A stretch of DNA of 64,000 nt. Origin: Microbacterium sp. CGR2. GTDB taxonomy: Bacteria > Actinomycetota > Actinomycetes > Actinomycetales > Microbacteriaceae. The position numbers and the translations under genes were made by a program. Each line of letters starts with the position of its first letter. The first letter of the stretch is position 1. The stretch is taken from the NCBI RefSeq assembly GCF_003626735.1, contig NZ_RBHX01000001.1:2728001-2792000 (forward strand). Direction: 5' to 3'. Below, piece after piece: positions 22,297-29,350 of this stretch. A model generated the notes under the pieces. It made no database searches. It was not told the origin of the DNA and saw nothing but the letters and a program-made list of their open reading frames with translations.

Positions 22297-22332
22297 AGAA
22301 GAGGCCTGAACCGCACGGTTCAGGCCTCTTCT
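22297..22332. terminator. Strong hairpin beside attL (former tRNA-His terminator)
   Basis: A perfect 16-bp stem (AGAAGAGGCCTGAACC paired with its complement, 4-nt loop GCAC) lies directly left of the attL core. Read on the minus strand it would immediately follow the 3' end of tRNA-His in the uninfected chromosome, so it is most simply the original tRNA terminator, now 41 kb away from its gene. Confidence 0.8.
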
Positions 22333-22333
22333 C

Positions 22334-22358
22334 ACTGGGGTGAGTAACGGGACTCGAA
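22334..22358. repeat. attL core (25 bp)
   Basis: Identical to 63617-63641. It begins ACTGGGGTGAGTAACG and ends ACTCGAA, and carries the last part of the tRNA-His T-arm and acceptor stem. Left of it the sequence is host; right of it the sequence diverges from the tRNA immediately. Confidence 0.93.
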
Positions 22359-22493
22359 ACTGTTACTTCCCGCACCCCTGAATGCCTGTTCTGCCGCAGA
22401 ATCACGCGGATGTTGCGTACTCCCCGTCTGGGGTGTCCGTAAATACAGTCTACGCGGAAATTCAGGGATCGCAATGGGGCATTGTAGGCACGC
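22359..22493. other. Left end of the prophage, no gene
   Basis: This 135-bp stretch between attL and the protease gene has no credible reading frame. It holds an inverted repeat GTAGGC-AC-GCCTAC (22485-22498 region) that shares TGTAGGC with sites near attR, so integrase or excisionase arm sites are possible. Confidence 0.4.
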
Positions 22494-22928
22494 CTACGCG
22501 AGTAAGCCGCGATGCAACCACTGCCCAACCCCCATGCGTGCCCGCGTGTACGTGACTCGCCCGAGACGCTGTAGGCAGTAAGTCCGATAGTCGAGAATGA
22601 CCTCCGGCGTCACTCCCATCTCCTCTGCGATCCACTCGGCATGGCTGTTGATCTGCTCGAGCTCGGCATACAGATCCGGTGCGACAAGCAGTGTTGCAGC
22701 GTATGCATCCGCCTGACGTTCGTTAGGGGGGTGATCCCCGCAAGCGTGTCCGTAGTGATGATGGCCGAGTTCATGAGCGATCACCGCCCGGCGCTCATCT
22801 GGTGTGCAGATCAGGTTGAAGTAGATCCGCTGCTCGTCAGCGGCGTAGTACCCGAGGTCGCCCTCCGGCATATCGATGGCGTGGACTTCAAGCCCCGCTC
22901 TTGCCGCCATCGTCAGTAGATCCTTCAT
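22494..22928 (-). CDS. ImmA/IrrE-family metallopeptidase
   Basis: A zinc protease that in related elements cleaves the adjacent repressor to trigger induction. The protein shows IAHELGHHHYGHACGDHPP (HExxH near residue 50) followed by ERQADAYAATLLV, which supplies the third zinc ligand. I start at the ATG at 22928 (MKDLLTMAARAG), preceded by GAGGGGG; a longer frame to 23048 would overlap most of the repressor end and has unlikely Arg-rich residues. It overlaps the upstream repressor gene by 41 nt and is co-transcribed with it. Confidence 0.88.
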   Translation of the reverse strand: MKDLLTMAARAGLEVHAIDMPEGDLGYYAADEQRIYFNLICTPDERRAVIAHELGHHHYGHACGDHPPNERQADAYAATLLVAPDLYAELEQINSHAEWIAEEMGVTPEVILDYRTYCLQRLGRVTYTRARMGVGQWLHRGLLA

Positions 22929-23382
22929 CTTCCCCCTCGAACGCCCGGCGAGCCTTGGGTACGCCCCGTTTCGCCACCTTGCGAGTCGGGATGCGCTGGT
23001 CCTCGGTTGCCTGCTGTGTGTAGTCATCGTCTGTGATGCCACCGACATTGAACGTCTGAACGGGGATGGGTTGACCGGACGATAGCCGCCGCGCGTTGGC
23101 TACAAGCTCGTATGGGCTGATCCCCATCAGTTCGGTTGCGATGTAGTGCACGTCGTTGGTCGTGAGGATCTTCTCACCCTTGAAGATGTCGGCCCACCAC
23201 GTGAGCCCCCGCTGGCCGGCAGAGATCCTGGAGACGCCACGGATGGACAGGCCGGATGCCTGACGCACGTGATCAATGTAGGCGGTGATGCTCATCGCGA
23301 AGGGTGTGTGCTCGGTGTGCTTGTCGGGGTTCAGGGCGCGAGATTTCGCGGTTCCCTTCCCGACTGTTGGCTGCTTGGGCAT
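22888..23382 (-). CDS. Prophage repressor-like protein, helix-turn-helix
   Basis: A 164-residue protein with an N-terminal DNA-binding region: MSITAYIDHVRQASGLSIRG, GVSRISAGQRGLTWWADIF and TTNDVHYIATELMGISPYEL, the pattern of actinophage immunity repressors. The C-terminal half is hydrophilic and acidic (EGEDEGSTDDGGKSGA). It is divergent from the Cro-like gene across an operator region and precedes an ImmA-type protease, the standard arrangement for a protease-controlled repressor. An internal ATG at 23295 is an alternative start. Confidence 0.8.
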   Translation of the reverse strand: MPKQPTVGKGTAKSRALNPDKHTEHTPFAMSITAYIDHVRQASGLSIRGVSRISAGQRGLTWWADIFKGEKILTTNDVHYIATELMGISPYELVANARRLSSGQPIPVQTFNVGGITDDDYTQQATEDQRIPTRKVAKRGVPKARRAFEGEDEGSTDDGGKSGA

Positions 23383-23401
23383 GTGAGAAGCGTACTCAAT
23401 T

Positions 23402-23448
23402 ACGAACGGATTTGTATCAAAGACTTGCGCTGTTCGTAAACACGAACA
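23402..23448. promoter_or_regulatory. Lysogeny operator: inverted repeat TGTTCGT-AAAC-ACGAACA
   Basis: A perfect 7-bp inverted repeat (23431-23437 and 23442-23448) lies between repressor and Cro-like genes. A third half-site, ACGAAC, occurs at 23402-23407 beside the repressor start. The palindrome overlaps both predicted divergent promoters, as expected for a repressor/Cro switch. Confidence 0.7.
23413..23440 (-). promoter_or_regulatory. Predicted leftward (repressor) promoter
   Basis: Minus-strand TTTACG (23440-23435), 16-bp spacer, GATACA (23418-23413). The predicted start leaves a leader of about 24 nt before the repressor ATG. The -35 box lies inside the operator palindrome. Confidence 0.5.
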
Positions 23449-23453
23449 ATGAT
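23425..23453 (+). promoter_or_regulatory. Predicted rightward (early) promoter
   Basis: TTGCGC (23425-23430), 17-bp spacer occupied by the operator palindrome, then AATGAT (23448-23453), which ends 6 nt before the ATG at 23460. The early transcript would be leaderless for its first gene. Confidence 0.5.
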
Positions 23454-23459
23454 GGAGTC

Positions 23460-23801
23460 ATGCCAGCCAACACCGACACCTACTCCGTCTCGATCGCGAA
23501 CGCGGTCAGGGCCGAGATGGAAAGACGTAAGAAGAAGTTCTACGAACTCTGCGAGCCGCTGAATCTCAGCTGGCCCACGGTCTCGGGCAGACTCAACGGT
23601 CACAAGCCCTTCACCCTCGACGAGATCGAGGCAGCCGCAGTCTTCCTGGGCATCACGGTCGAGGATCTGCACAGGTCCGCGAGACTCGGCGATGAAGCCA
23701 CTGACCGCGATACCAGCACTCTTGAGGCGTCGAGAATCACTCCGCCTCAGCAGGATGCATGGGCTCAGCCCTCCCGCGCAAAGGCGAGGAGAGCGTCATG
23801 A
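23460..23801 (+). CDS. Cro-like / helix-turn-helix regulator
   Basis: A 113-residue protein with an N-terminal helix-turn-helix, ANAVRAEMERRKKKFYELCE then LSWPTVSGRLNGHKPFTLDE and AAAVFLGITVEDL, characteristic of XRE/Cro regulators. First gene rightward of the operator, so it probably acts as the lytic-side repressor. The ATG at 23460 was preferred over frames opened upstream, which would run through the operator. It overlaps the next gene (ATGA). Confidence 0.85.
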   Translation: MPANTDTYSVSIANAVRAEMERRKKKFYELCEPLNLSWPTVSGRLNGHKPFTLDEIEAAAVFLGITVEDLHRSARLGDEATDRDTSTLEASRITPPQQDAWAQPSRAKARRAS

Positions 23802-24592
23802 ACGCCCTCGCCCTGAGTGCACGGCTGGACGATCTCAAGATCGTCACTCTGACGGACGGTGAAGTCTGGTCAGCCCGTGACCTGATGTCGTTCGCCGGCT
23901 ATGACCGTTGGGAACGATTTTCTGGTGCGATCAACCGCGCCATCGAGTCCGTGAACACTTCCGGACTCGATGCCTCAGACCATTTTCGCGGCACCGCGAA
24001 AATGGTCCCCATTGGCTCCGGCTCGCGCAGAGAGATCGAGGATGTTGAACTCACCCGCTACGGGTGTTACATCCTCTTCCAAAACTCAGACGCTCGTAAG
24101 CCGGAGATTGCGGCACTGCAGCAGTACTTCGCGGTGCAGACCCGCAAGCAGGAAATCTCGACGCCATCGTTCGACCCGACCTCGCTCGAGGGGGCGACGC
24201 AGATCATCCAGGCGGCTCAGACAGCCCTGGCAGCTCTCGCGGTCGCACAGCCGAAAGCAGACGCTTGGGATGAGCTTGCATCGGCCGAGGGTGACTATGC
24301 GGTTGCTGATGCGGCGAACATCCTCAAGCGTGCCGGTGTCGATACTGGCCCTCAGCGCCTGTTTGAAGCTCTCGCGTTCATTCGGTGGATCTACCGCGGT
24401 GAGGGCAAGAGGTGGAGGCCGTACGCGTCTGCACTCGACGCCGGCTATCTGACTGAGCGCGCGATGCCTCCCCGTCTGAACTCGGATGGCGTACTCGTTC
24501 CGACTGCGCCTCAGGTTCGTGTCACCGCTCGTGGTCTTGAGCGTCTGCGTGTGCGTCTCGGGAAGCTCGTCGCATTGGATGTGGCGTCATGA
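23798..24592 (+). CDS. Antirepressor with BRO-N/DinD-like and KilAC-type parts
   Basis: A 264-residue protein. Residues about 10-115 resemble BRO-N/DinD domains (LTDGEVWSARDLMSFAGYDRWERF, ELTRYGCYILFQNSDARKPE, AALQQYFAVQTRKQE). The C-terminal part (VADAANILKRAGVDTGPQRLFEALAFI ... WIYRGEGKRWRPYASALDAGYL ... QVRVTARGLERLRVRLGKL) matches the KilAC/ANT antirepressor domain. It directly follows the Cro-like gene, so a role in overcoming repression is likely. The ATG at 23798 has GGAGAG upstream; an ATG at 23759 is in frame but lacks one. Confidence 0.88.
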   Translation: MNALALSARLDDLKIVTLTDGEVWSARDLMSFAGYDRWERFSGAINRAIESVNTSGLDASDHFRGTAKMVPIGSGSRREIEDVELTRYGCYILFQNSDARKPEIAALQQYFAVQTRKQEISTPSFDPTSLEGATQIIQAAQTALAALAVAQPKADAWDELASAEGDYAVADAANILKRAGVDTGPQRLFEALAFIRWIYRGEGKRWRPYASALDAGYLTERAMPPRLNSDGVLVPTAPQVRVTARGLERLRVRLGKLVALDVAS

Positions 24593-24726
24593 ACGCCGCA
24601 CACATGACTGACCCGTTCGAGTTGAACATGCCCCCGGTGATTGACCCGGAGGAGTCGGCTGACATTCTCGCCCAGCCCGTGTTTGTTCCGTGGCATTCGA
24701 TGCGGAGGTCTGACCATGAGTCCTGA
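24589..24726 (+). CDS. Small early protein (45 aa)
   Basis: Begins MNAAHMTDPFELNMPPVIDP and overlaps both neighbours (ATGA at its start; its end overlaps the next gene by 11 nt). The sequence is acidic, with no recognisable domain. The coupled overlaps are the main support for a real gene. Confidence 0.55.
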   Translation: MNAAHMTDPFELNMPPVIDPEESADILAQPVFVPWHSMRRSDHES

Positions 24727-24913
24727 CACCATCCCGCTCTGGTTCGCGGTCCCAGCGATCGTCGTCCTGTGGATCGCATGGCCGGTGTACGAGTTCGTGA
24801 TGTCTCGTCGGTATTGGGCGGCTCGTGATGCGTCTGACCCGGTTGCGGTGACTGCTTCTGGAACTCGGCGCGATCACTACCCGCGTGCATGCAAGACGGA
24901 GGCAGTGCGATGA
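24716..24913 (+). CDS. Small membrane protein (65 aa)
   Basis: One predicted transmembrane helix (IPLWFAVPAIVVLWIAWPVY, residues about 5-24) followed by a basic tail. The ATG at 24716 has GGAGG upstream (spacing 7). It overlaps the next gene (ATGA). Function unknown. Confidence 0.7.
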   Translation: MSPDTIPLWFAVPAIVVLWIAWPVYEFVMSRRYWAARDASDPVAVTASGTRRDHYPRACKTEAVR

Positions 24914-25188
24914 GCGACGTCCAGGCACGTTTCGAAGCTGCCAAGAACCGCGACGTGAAGCGCATGACCAAGTCTGAGTTGACCGAGCTTGCCACCAAGC
25001 TCCACCTTGCCGCTCGGCACCTGGAGAACGCTGCTCACTACGAGTCGGTGTCGACGAAGCACCCGGTTGCGCTGAAGCAGGAAGAGATCGCCGAGACGCT
25101 GCTCGATGACGCGATCCTCTACTTCGCCACGATCCGCTCTCGAGTTGTTCCAGGGCCGATGATGCTCGCGGATGGGAGTGTTCGATGA
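24910..25188 (+). CDS. Early protein, helical (92 aa)
   Basis: Starts MSDVQARFEAAKNRDVKRMT; mostly helical and charged (ELATKLHLAARHLENAAHYE). No known motif. Overlaps of 4 nt on both sides place it in the early operon. Confidence 0.7.
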   Translation: MSDVQARFEAAKNRDVKRMTKSELTELATKLHLAARHLENAAHYESVSTKHPVALKQEEIAETLLDDAILYFATIRSRVVPGPMMLADGSVR

Positions 25189-25400
25189 CTCAGTTCGCTT
25201 CCACCCTGTACCCGCAGACGAACCCGACGAATCCGATCCTGCTTGAGTTCCGCGAAACCCGCCAGCTCCGCGGCGTCGACCCGAACGTGGCCCTAAATCT
25301 GTACCTCTCGTACGTCGACCGGGGTATGTGGAGTTGGTCAGATGATCATCGAGATCATGCCCGCCGTGTTCTGACTCGTCTGGCGACTCTGTCCGGCTGA
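25185..25400 (+). CDS. Small early protein (71 aa)
   Basis: MTQFASTLYPQTNPTNPILL then NVALNLYLSYVDRGMWSWSD and a basic C-terminal helix. It resembles small unnamed actinophage proteins; no function can be assigned. Coupled to the preceding gene (ATGA). Confidence 0.7.
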   Translation: MTQFASTLYPQTNPTNPILLEFRETRQLRGVDPNVALNLYLSYVDRGMWSWSDDHRDHARRVLTRLATLSG

Positions 25401-25522
25401 TCACCGTCAACTGATCCGGCTCCATCGGCTCGCTGCTGATCTAACCGTCGATTGCCGTACCCGAAAACCTGTCGTATCCGTGCCTCGGCGCGGGCGACGT
25501 AAAGCCGAAAGAGGTAACTGTC

Positions 25523-25762
25523 GTGCCTGAAATCACTGAGACGTTCCTGAAGAACCTGGCCATCGAGCAGGGCCATTCGGTTCGGCAGGCGAAGCAGTAC
25601 GCCCGACACATCGTCACTGCGCCGTGGTTCCCGGTCGTGGTTGAGACGTACACGATGCCAAGCGCCATCACGTACAAAGACCCGACTGGCGAGACCGCAG
25701 TGCACAACGTTCTCACTGCCGCACTCATGAGGAATGTGGCGCTGGAAGTGAGCGCGTCATGA
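25523..25762 (+). CDS. Small early protein (79 aa)
   Basis: GTG start with AAAGAGG 8-9 nt upstream; protein begins with EITETFLKNLAIEQGHSVRQ. It overlaps the following HNH gene (ATGA). No domain recognised. The 122-bp gap before it (25401-25522) contains no gene I can support. Confidence 0.7.
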   Translation: MPEITETFLKNLAIEQGHSVRQAKQYARHIVTAPWFPVVVETYTMPSAITYKDPTGETAVHNVLTAALMRNVALEVSAS

Positions 25763-26445
25763 CCAAGCCGCGAGAAGGAGGGGACGTGAGCTGTTCAGTC
25801 GAAACCTGCGAGCGCCCTGCCCGTAAGCGGAGCCTTTGTAACTCTCATTTCAGCCGGTTCAGGAGAACAGGCGATGTGCAGGCGGATGTGCCTATCGCAT
25901 CGCGGAGGGACAGCGAGTTTCAACGTCTCGATGACGGCACCTACGTCTGCCAAGAGTGTTCCCGTGCGCTCCCTCTTGACGAGTTCCAAACCCGAAAGGA
26001 CACGCCGTCGGGAAGGCGGAAGGTGTGCCGAGACTGCCGCCGTGAGCACGGCCGCGAGTGGCGAGCCAAGAATCCCGCCAAGGGGAGCGAGTATGCCCGC
26101 CGGCATGCGGCGCTGCATCCGGACAGCAACCGAAACCGCTACTTGCGGCGGAAGGAGGCTATCGAAGGCCTTCCGAAGGACGAGGGGATTAGTCGTGATT
26201 CGCTGCGTGAGCTCGATGGTGATCGGTGTTGCTACTGCGGAGTTTTGATGACCTTCCCCGATGCCGCATCTGGGAACGGTTGGTCAAGCGACCTGGCAAC
26301 TCTGGAGCACGTCATTCCTGTCAGCGTCGGAGGCTCGCACACCTGGAACAACTGCGCTCTAGCCTGCGCAGGCTGCAACGCGTCCAAAGGGGCAAAGATC
26401 GACGACTCGTGGCGCATTCGCCAGGGCCATCGGTTGAGGCGTTGA
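25759..26445 (+). CDS. HNH endonuclease with two N-terminal Cys clusters
   Basis: A 228-residue protein. The C-terminal HNH domain (residues about 155-220) shows CCYCGVL, LEHVIPVSVGGSHTWNNCAL and CAGCNASKGAK, with zinc-binding cysteines and the catalytic His. Two other metal sites are likely: CSVETCERPARKRSLCNSH (residues about 12-30) and VCQECSRALPLDEF ... KVCRDCRREHGREW. Such proteins are common in actinophages and could be free-standing homing nucleases. It ends just before a double hairpin. Confidence 0.88.
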   Translation: MTKPREGGDVSCSVETCERPARKRSLCNSHFSRFRRTGDVQADVPIASRRDSEFQRLDDGTYVCQECSRALPLDEFQTRKDTPSGRRKVCRDCRREHGREWRAKNPAKGSEYARRHAALHPDSNRNRYLRRKEAIEGLPKDEGISRDSLRELDGDRCCYCGVLMTFPDAASGNGWSSDLATLEHVIPVSVGGSHTWNNCALACAGCNASKGAKIDDSWRIRQGHRLRR

Positions 26446-26481
26446 CGGACTTGTCATCTGCCGTGACTCCCAGTGACCCCA

Positions 26482-26556
26482 GGGGCCGGTGTGAGACCTC
26501 ACTCCACCGGCCCCACTCTCAAACCGCATGGCCCAGGCGAACCGTCTGGGCCTTTT
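26482..26556 (+). terminator. Two consecutive hairpins, second with T-tract
   Basis: Hairpin 1: GGGGCCGGTG (26482-26491) with CACCGGCCCC (26505-26514). Hairpin 2: GGCCCAG (26530-26536) with CTGGGCC (26546-26552), followed by TTTT. The second has the form of an intrinsic terminator inside the early region, so expression beyond it needs read-through, antitermination or another promoter. Confidence 0.75.
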
Positions 26557-26580
26557 CTCGTACCCCGAACGGAGAAACCT

Positions 26581-26883
26581 GTGGACGAGTACACGCCGAC
26601 CGATATGGAAGTCGAAGTTCGCTTCATCACTGGGGCAGGACATAACTCGCACCCCGGAAGCCGCAAGGAGCAGTACGACCGGTGGCTGGCTGCGCATGAC
26701 GCTCAAGTCAGAGCTGCGGCCATCTCGGAGGCGCTTTCGTCTGAGGCTTACCCGTTGGAGCTCTTGGAATTTCGCAGCGCCTGGGAGGCCGCAGACATGG
26801 CGGGCCGGGTTGGATATCGCGTGCGCGATGGCCTTGCCGCCGTGTTCGCAACGCGGGCGAAACGACTTGGACAGCAGTCGTGA
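26581..26883 (+). CDS. Early protein of unknown function (100 aa)
   Basis: The GTG at 26581 (VDEYTPTDMEVEVRFI) has GGAG 6-9 nt upstream and is the first start after the terminator; a longer frame to 26473 would run through both hairpins. The protein has a central basic part and a helical end (AAVFATRAKRLGQQS). Coupled to the next gene (GTGA). Confidence 0.7.
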   Translation: MDEYTPTDMEVEVRFITGAGHNSHPGSRKEQYDRWLAAHDAQVRAAAISEALSSEAYPLELLEFRSAWEAADMAGRVGYRVRDGLAAVFATRAKRLGQQS

Positions 26884-27158
26884 CCGCCCCCGTCTCGCGC
26901 AGAACGGTCGTGTTGGGTGCCGCATGGTCGGTCCCTGTGATCGCAGCCGCCATCGCAACACCACTCGCCGCAGCATCCACCACACCGCGTATCCCGATCG
27001 CTTGCGTATACCTGCAGAACAACGGTCACGCCGGCGATAAGAGAAACGACTGGTGGCAGGTGACGTACAACGACGGCACGACTCAGATCCTCGACAACGG
27101 GACCGTGCAATCCGACCGCGAGTTGAAGGCGTTGTGCGGGAAGAAGGTGCACTCGTGA
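26880..27158 (+). CDS. Predicted Tat-exported small protein
   Basis: A 92-residue protein whose N-terminus is a twin-arginine-type signal: SRRTVVLG followed by AAWSVPVIAAAIATPLAAAS, with a likely cleavage site near residue 33. The mature part is about 60 residues (IACVYLQNNGHAGDKRNDWW ... GTVQSDRELKALCGKKVHS) with two cysteines. Its function is unknown. A secreted product inside an early operon is unusual and may point to a role in the lysogen's envelope. Confidence 0.72.
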   Translation: MTAPVSRRTVVLGAAWSVPVIAAAIATPLAAASTTPRIPIACVYLQNNGHAGDKRNDWWQVTYNDGTTQILDNGTVQSDRELKALCGKKVHS

Positions 27159-27247
27159 GCGCCGAGCTCGATGCCGAGTACGAGGCAATCATCACGTCCG
27201 GCCAGGCCGCTATCGATGGCACACGACCCGCACCGTTGGGCCGTTGA
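27155..27247 (+). CDS. Very small early protein (30 aa)
   Basis: GTG at 27155 overlaps the preceding stop (GTGA) and gives an acidic 30-residue peptide ending GTRPAPLGR. Supported mainly by the overlap and by lack of another gene in the gap; it could be non-coding. Confidence 0.4.
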   Translation: MSAELDAEYEAIITSGQAAIDGTRPAPLGR

Positions 27248-27292
27248 TCGACCCGACCCTCACTCAATCAACGACGAAACGAAGGATTTGAC

Positions 27293-27778
27293 ATGACCGA
27301 TCGCAGGACGAAGCGCCGTTATGCGCATGAGCTGTACCCGCACGAAGAGGGAACGATCCGACCCCTGGAGGTCGAGGTTCCCTATCTCTACGCACGTGCC
27401 CTCGGTCTGGAGATCAGCGGCACGTCATGGTTCACGGTGGAGCCGCGATCGACAGCAGGCGACCGCGTCGACCGGATGATCGGTGCCCGTCATGTCGCCC
27501 TACTTGCCGATGCGCTCGCACAGGATCTCGTCGGTCAGGAGGCGTGGGAGTGGGCCGAGTCCATGCTCTCGGACGAGTCGGGCGAGATCGTCTATGAGCG
27601 CGCCGTGCAGCACGGAGTCGATCCGATGATCATCAAGCCCTACCCGTGCGGGGACGAACCGGGACACCACGATCACTACTCGGAACCGGACAGCAGGGGG
27701 TCGCGATTCGTTGATCGCATCGAAGGCCGCGAGTCGGAGTGCGACGAGTGCACCGAACCGATACCCGCCGATGACTGA
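27293..27778 (+). CDS. Early protein of unknown function (161 aa)
   Basis: Starts MTDRRTKRRYAHELYPHEEG; the middle is acidic and the C-terminus carries two cysteines in ESECDECTEPIP, a possible metal site with HHDHY upstream. Typical of unassigned actinophage early proteins. It overlaps the next gene by 8 nt. Confidence 0.75.
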   Translation: MTDRRTKRRYAHELYPHEEGTIRPLEVEVPYLYARALGLEISGTSWFTVEPRSTAGDRVDRMIGARHVALLADALAQDLVGQEAWEWAESMLSDESGEIVYERAVQHGVDPMIIKPYPCGDEPGHHDHYSEPDSRGSRFVDRIEGRESECDECTEPIPADD

Positions 27779-27980
27779 TCGCGACTGGAAAGAGTACGCC
27801 GAACAGTGGGACGAACACGAACCCCCAACCGGCGTCATCCCCTGCATCCGGTGCGCAACCGTCGACCCGATGATGCCACCACACAACCAATCCACCCGGT
27901 GCAAACATCTGCCCCGGGAAGTCACGCACTGCACGTGCGAATCCTGCTACGGGAGATCAAGAGATGACCTCGATCACTGA
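27771..27980 (+). CDS. Small Cys-rich protein (69 aa)
   Basis: MTDRDWKEYAEQWDEHEPPT then CIRC, CKHLPREVTHC and TCESCYG give a likely zinc-ribbon-like site. The start lies inside the previous gene. Function unknown. Confidence 0.65.
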   Translation: MTDRDWKEYAEQWDEHEPPTGVIPCIRCATVDPMMPPHNQSTRCKHLPREVTHCTCESCYGRSRDDLDH

Positions 27981-28113
27981 GCTCGAACACAGATTGCAGC
28001 TCGCACAGGAAGAGAAAGCCGCCGCCGAGATGCACTACCGGTACGTGGAAGCGAAGGAAGCGGCAGCACTCCAGGAACTCACCAAGGTCCGCATCGAACA
28101 AGGAGAGTGCTGA
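27964..28113 (+). CDS. Small coiled-coil protein (49 aa)
   Basis: MTSITELEHRLQLAQEEKAA followed by an Ala/Glu-rich helix that should form a short coiled coil. It overlaps the preceding gene by 17 nt and the next by 1 nt (TGATG), consistent with a coupled small early gene. Confidence 0.65.
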   Translation: MTSITELEHRLQLAQEEKAAAEMHYRYVEAKEAAALQELTKVRIEQGEC

Positions 28114-28433
28114 TGAACGCAACGGAGCGGTGGCAGGCCGTCGAAGGCTACGAGGGCTGCTACGAGATTAGCGACGTAGGACGTGTTCGATCACTCGAAC
28201 GGCTAGTCGCCGGCCCCCGAGATGGGACGCGGCTGGTTCGGAGCAGAATTCTTCGTTCAGAGCGAATTCAAGGTGGGTACCACCGAGTCGACCTATGCAG
28301 GGACGGGGTCACCAAACACCACATGATTCATCAGATGGTGGCGATTGCCTTTGTGCCCGGAAGTGGTCCGAATTTGATGGTGCTCCACAACGATGGAGAT
28401 AGCCAAAACAACCACATGGAAGTGACCGCATGA
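28113..28433 (+). CDS. NUMOD4-HNH-type protein, shortened C-terminus
   Basis: Residues about 5-35 match the NUMOD4 motif (RWQAVEGYEGCYEISDVGRV, RSLERLV) of phage homing nucleases, followed by HHMIHQMVAIAFVPGSGPNL and MVLHNDGDSQNNHMEVTA. In relatives the HNH domain continues well past the NN segment; here it stops at once, where the next gene begins (ATGA overlap). The nuclease is therefore probably degenerate or cut by gene insertion. Confidence 0.8.
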   Translation: MNATERWQAVEGYEGCYEISDVGRVRSLERLVAGPRDGTRLVRSRILRSERIQGGYHRVDLCRDGVTKHHMIHQMVAIAFVPGSGPNLMVLHNDGDSQNNHMEVTA

Positions 28434-29350
28434 GCGACTATCAGGGTCTCGTGCACGGCCTCGAGGAGCAGCGGTATCACCGCCAGCCCGGGTTGAGCAG
28501 CACTGGGGCGAAGAAGATCCTCAAGTCTCCGGCCCACTACCACCACTACGTCACGCACCCGGAAGAACCGAGGGATGCGTTCGATCTCGGTTCAGCCGTG
28601 CACGCCAAGGTGTTGGGTGTCGGTGCCGACATCGCCGTCTACCCGGATGGGAACGGGCCGGAGCGGTTCGAGTACGACGGCGCCGAACTCGACAACGTAC
28701 TCGCATCGAACGGTGCGATCTCCACGAAGGCCGCGAAAGCGTTCGAAGCGGATGCCCGGTCGAAGGGACTGATCCCGGTCAAGCGGGTCACTGCCCGAGT
28801 GGTGAACCTGATGGCCGAATCGGTGCTGTCCAATGGGACCGCTCGAGCGCTGTTCGAAGGCGGGCAGCCGGAGGTTTCGATGTTCGCAACCGATCCCGCA
28901 ACCGGCGTCCCGATGCGTGGGCGACTCGACTACCTCAGCAAGAGGATTGCCGACCTCAAGACCACGGCCGGGGATGCGTCAGAGTCTGGTTTCGCCCGCC
29001 AGGCATTCACCCTCGGATACGAGATCCAGTTTGGCTGGTACTCGCACATCTACGAGCTGATCACCGGAGAACGCCCGCCGTGGTTGTTCGTCGTCGTGGA
29101 GGCGTCAGCGCCGTATCTCGCCAACGTTCATGTGTTTAGCGAGGACGGACAGCGCATCGGGTCTCGGAAGGCTCAGGCGGCTCGTGAGCTGTACGCGCGG
29201 TGTCTCGAGTCCGGTTTGTGGCCTGGATATCCCAACCGAAGCGGCGGCGCGATCGGAATCCTCGACGTGCCGATGTACGCAATCTACGAATACCAGGAGA
29301 GGTTCAGTGATGACGGACTCGAACTCGTACAGCCGAGAACGTATAGCTGA
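28430..29350 (+). CDS. RecE-like / PD-(D/E)XK exonuclease (DUF3799 type)
   Basis: A 306-residue protein with the features of phage RecE-like nucleases: PGLSSTGAKKILKSPAHYHHY, FDLGSAVHAKVLGVGADI, the nuclease core MRGRLDYLSKRIADLKTTAG (Asp and DLKT motif near residues 165-183), and QFGWYSHIYELITGERPPWLF. Such enzymes resect double-stranded DNA for single-strand annealing recombination. Normally a RecT or other annealing protein follows; here an HNH gene intervenes and the next candidate is the protein at 29870. The end overlaps the HNH gene by 41 nt. Confidence 0.87.
   Translation: MSDYQGLVHGLEEQRYHRQPGLSSTGAKKILKSPAHYHHYVTHPEEPRDAFDLGSAVHAKVLGVGADIAVYPDGNGPERFEYDGAELDNVLASNGAISTKAAKAFEADARSKGLIPVKRVTARVVNLMAESVLSNGTARALFEGGQPEVSMFATDPATGVPMRGRLDYLSKRIADLKTTAGDASESGFARQAFTLGYEIQFGWYSHIYELITGERPPWLFVVVEASAPYLANVHVFSEDGQRIGSRKAQAARELYARCLESGLWPGYPNRSGGAIGILDVPMYAIYEYQERFSDDGLELVQPRTYS

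Noticed and set aside
24589..24726. Dismissing the 45-residue frame as non-coding
   Set aside because: Kept as a low-confidence gene because its start and end overlap both neighbours in the coupled pattern of the operon.
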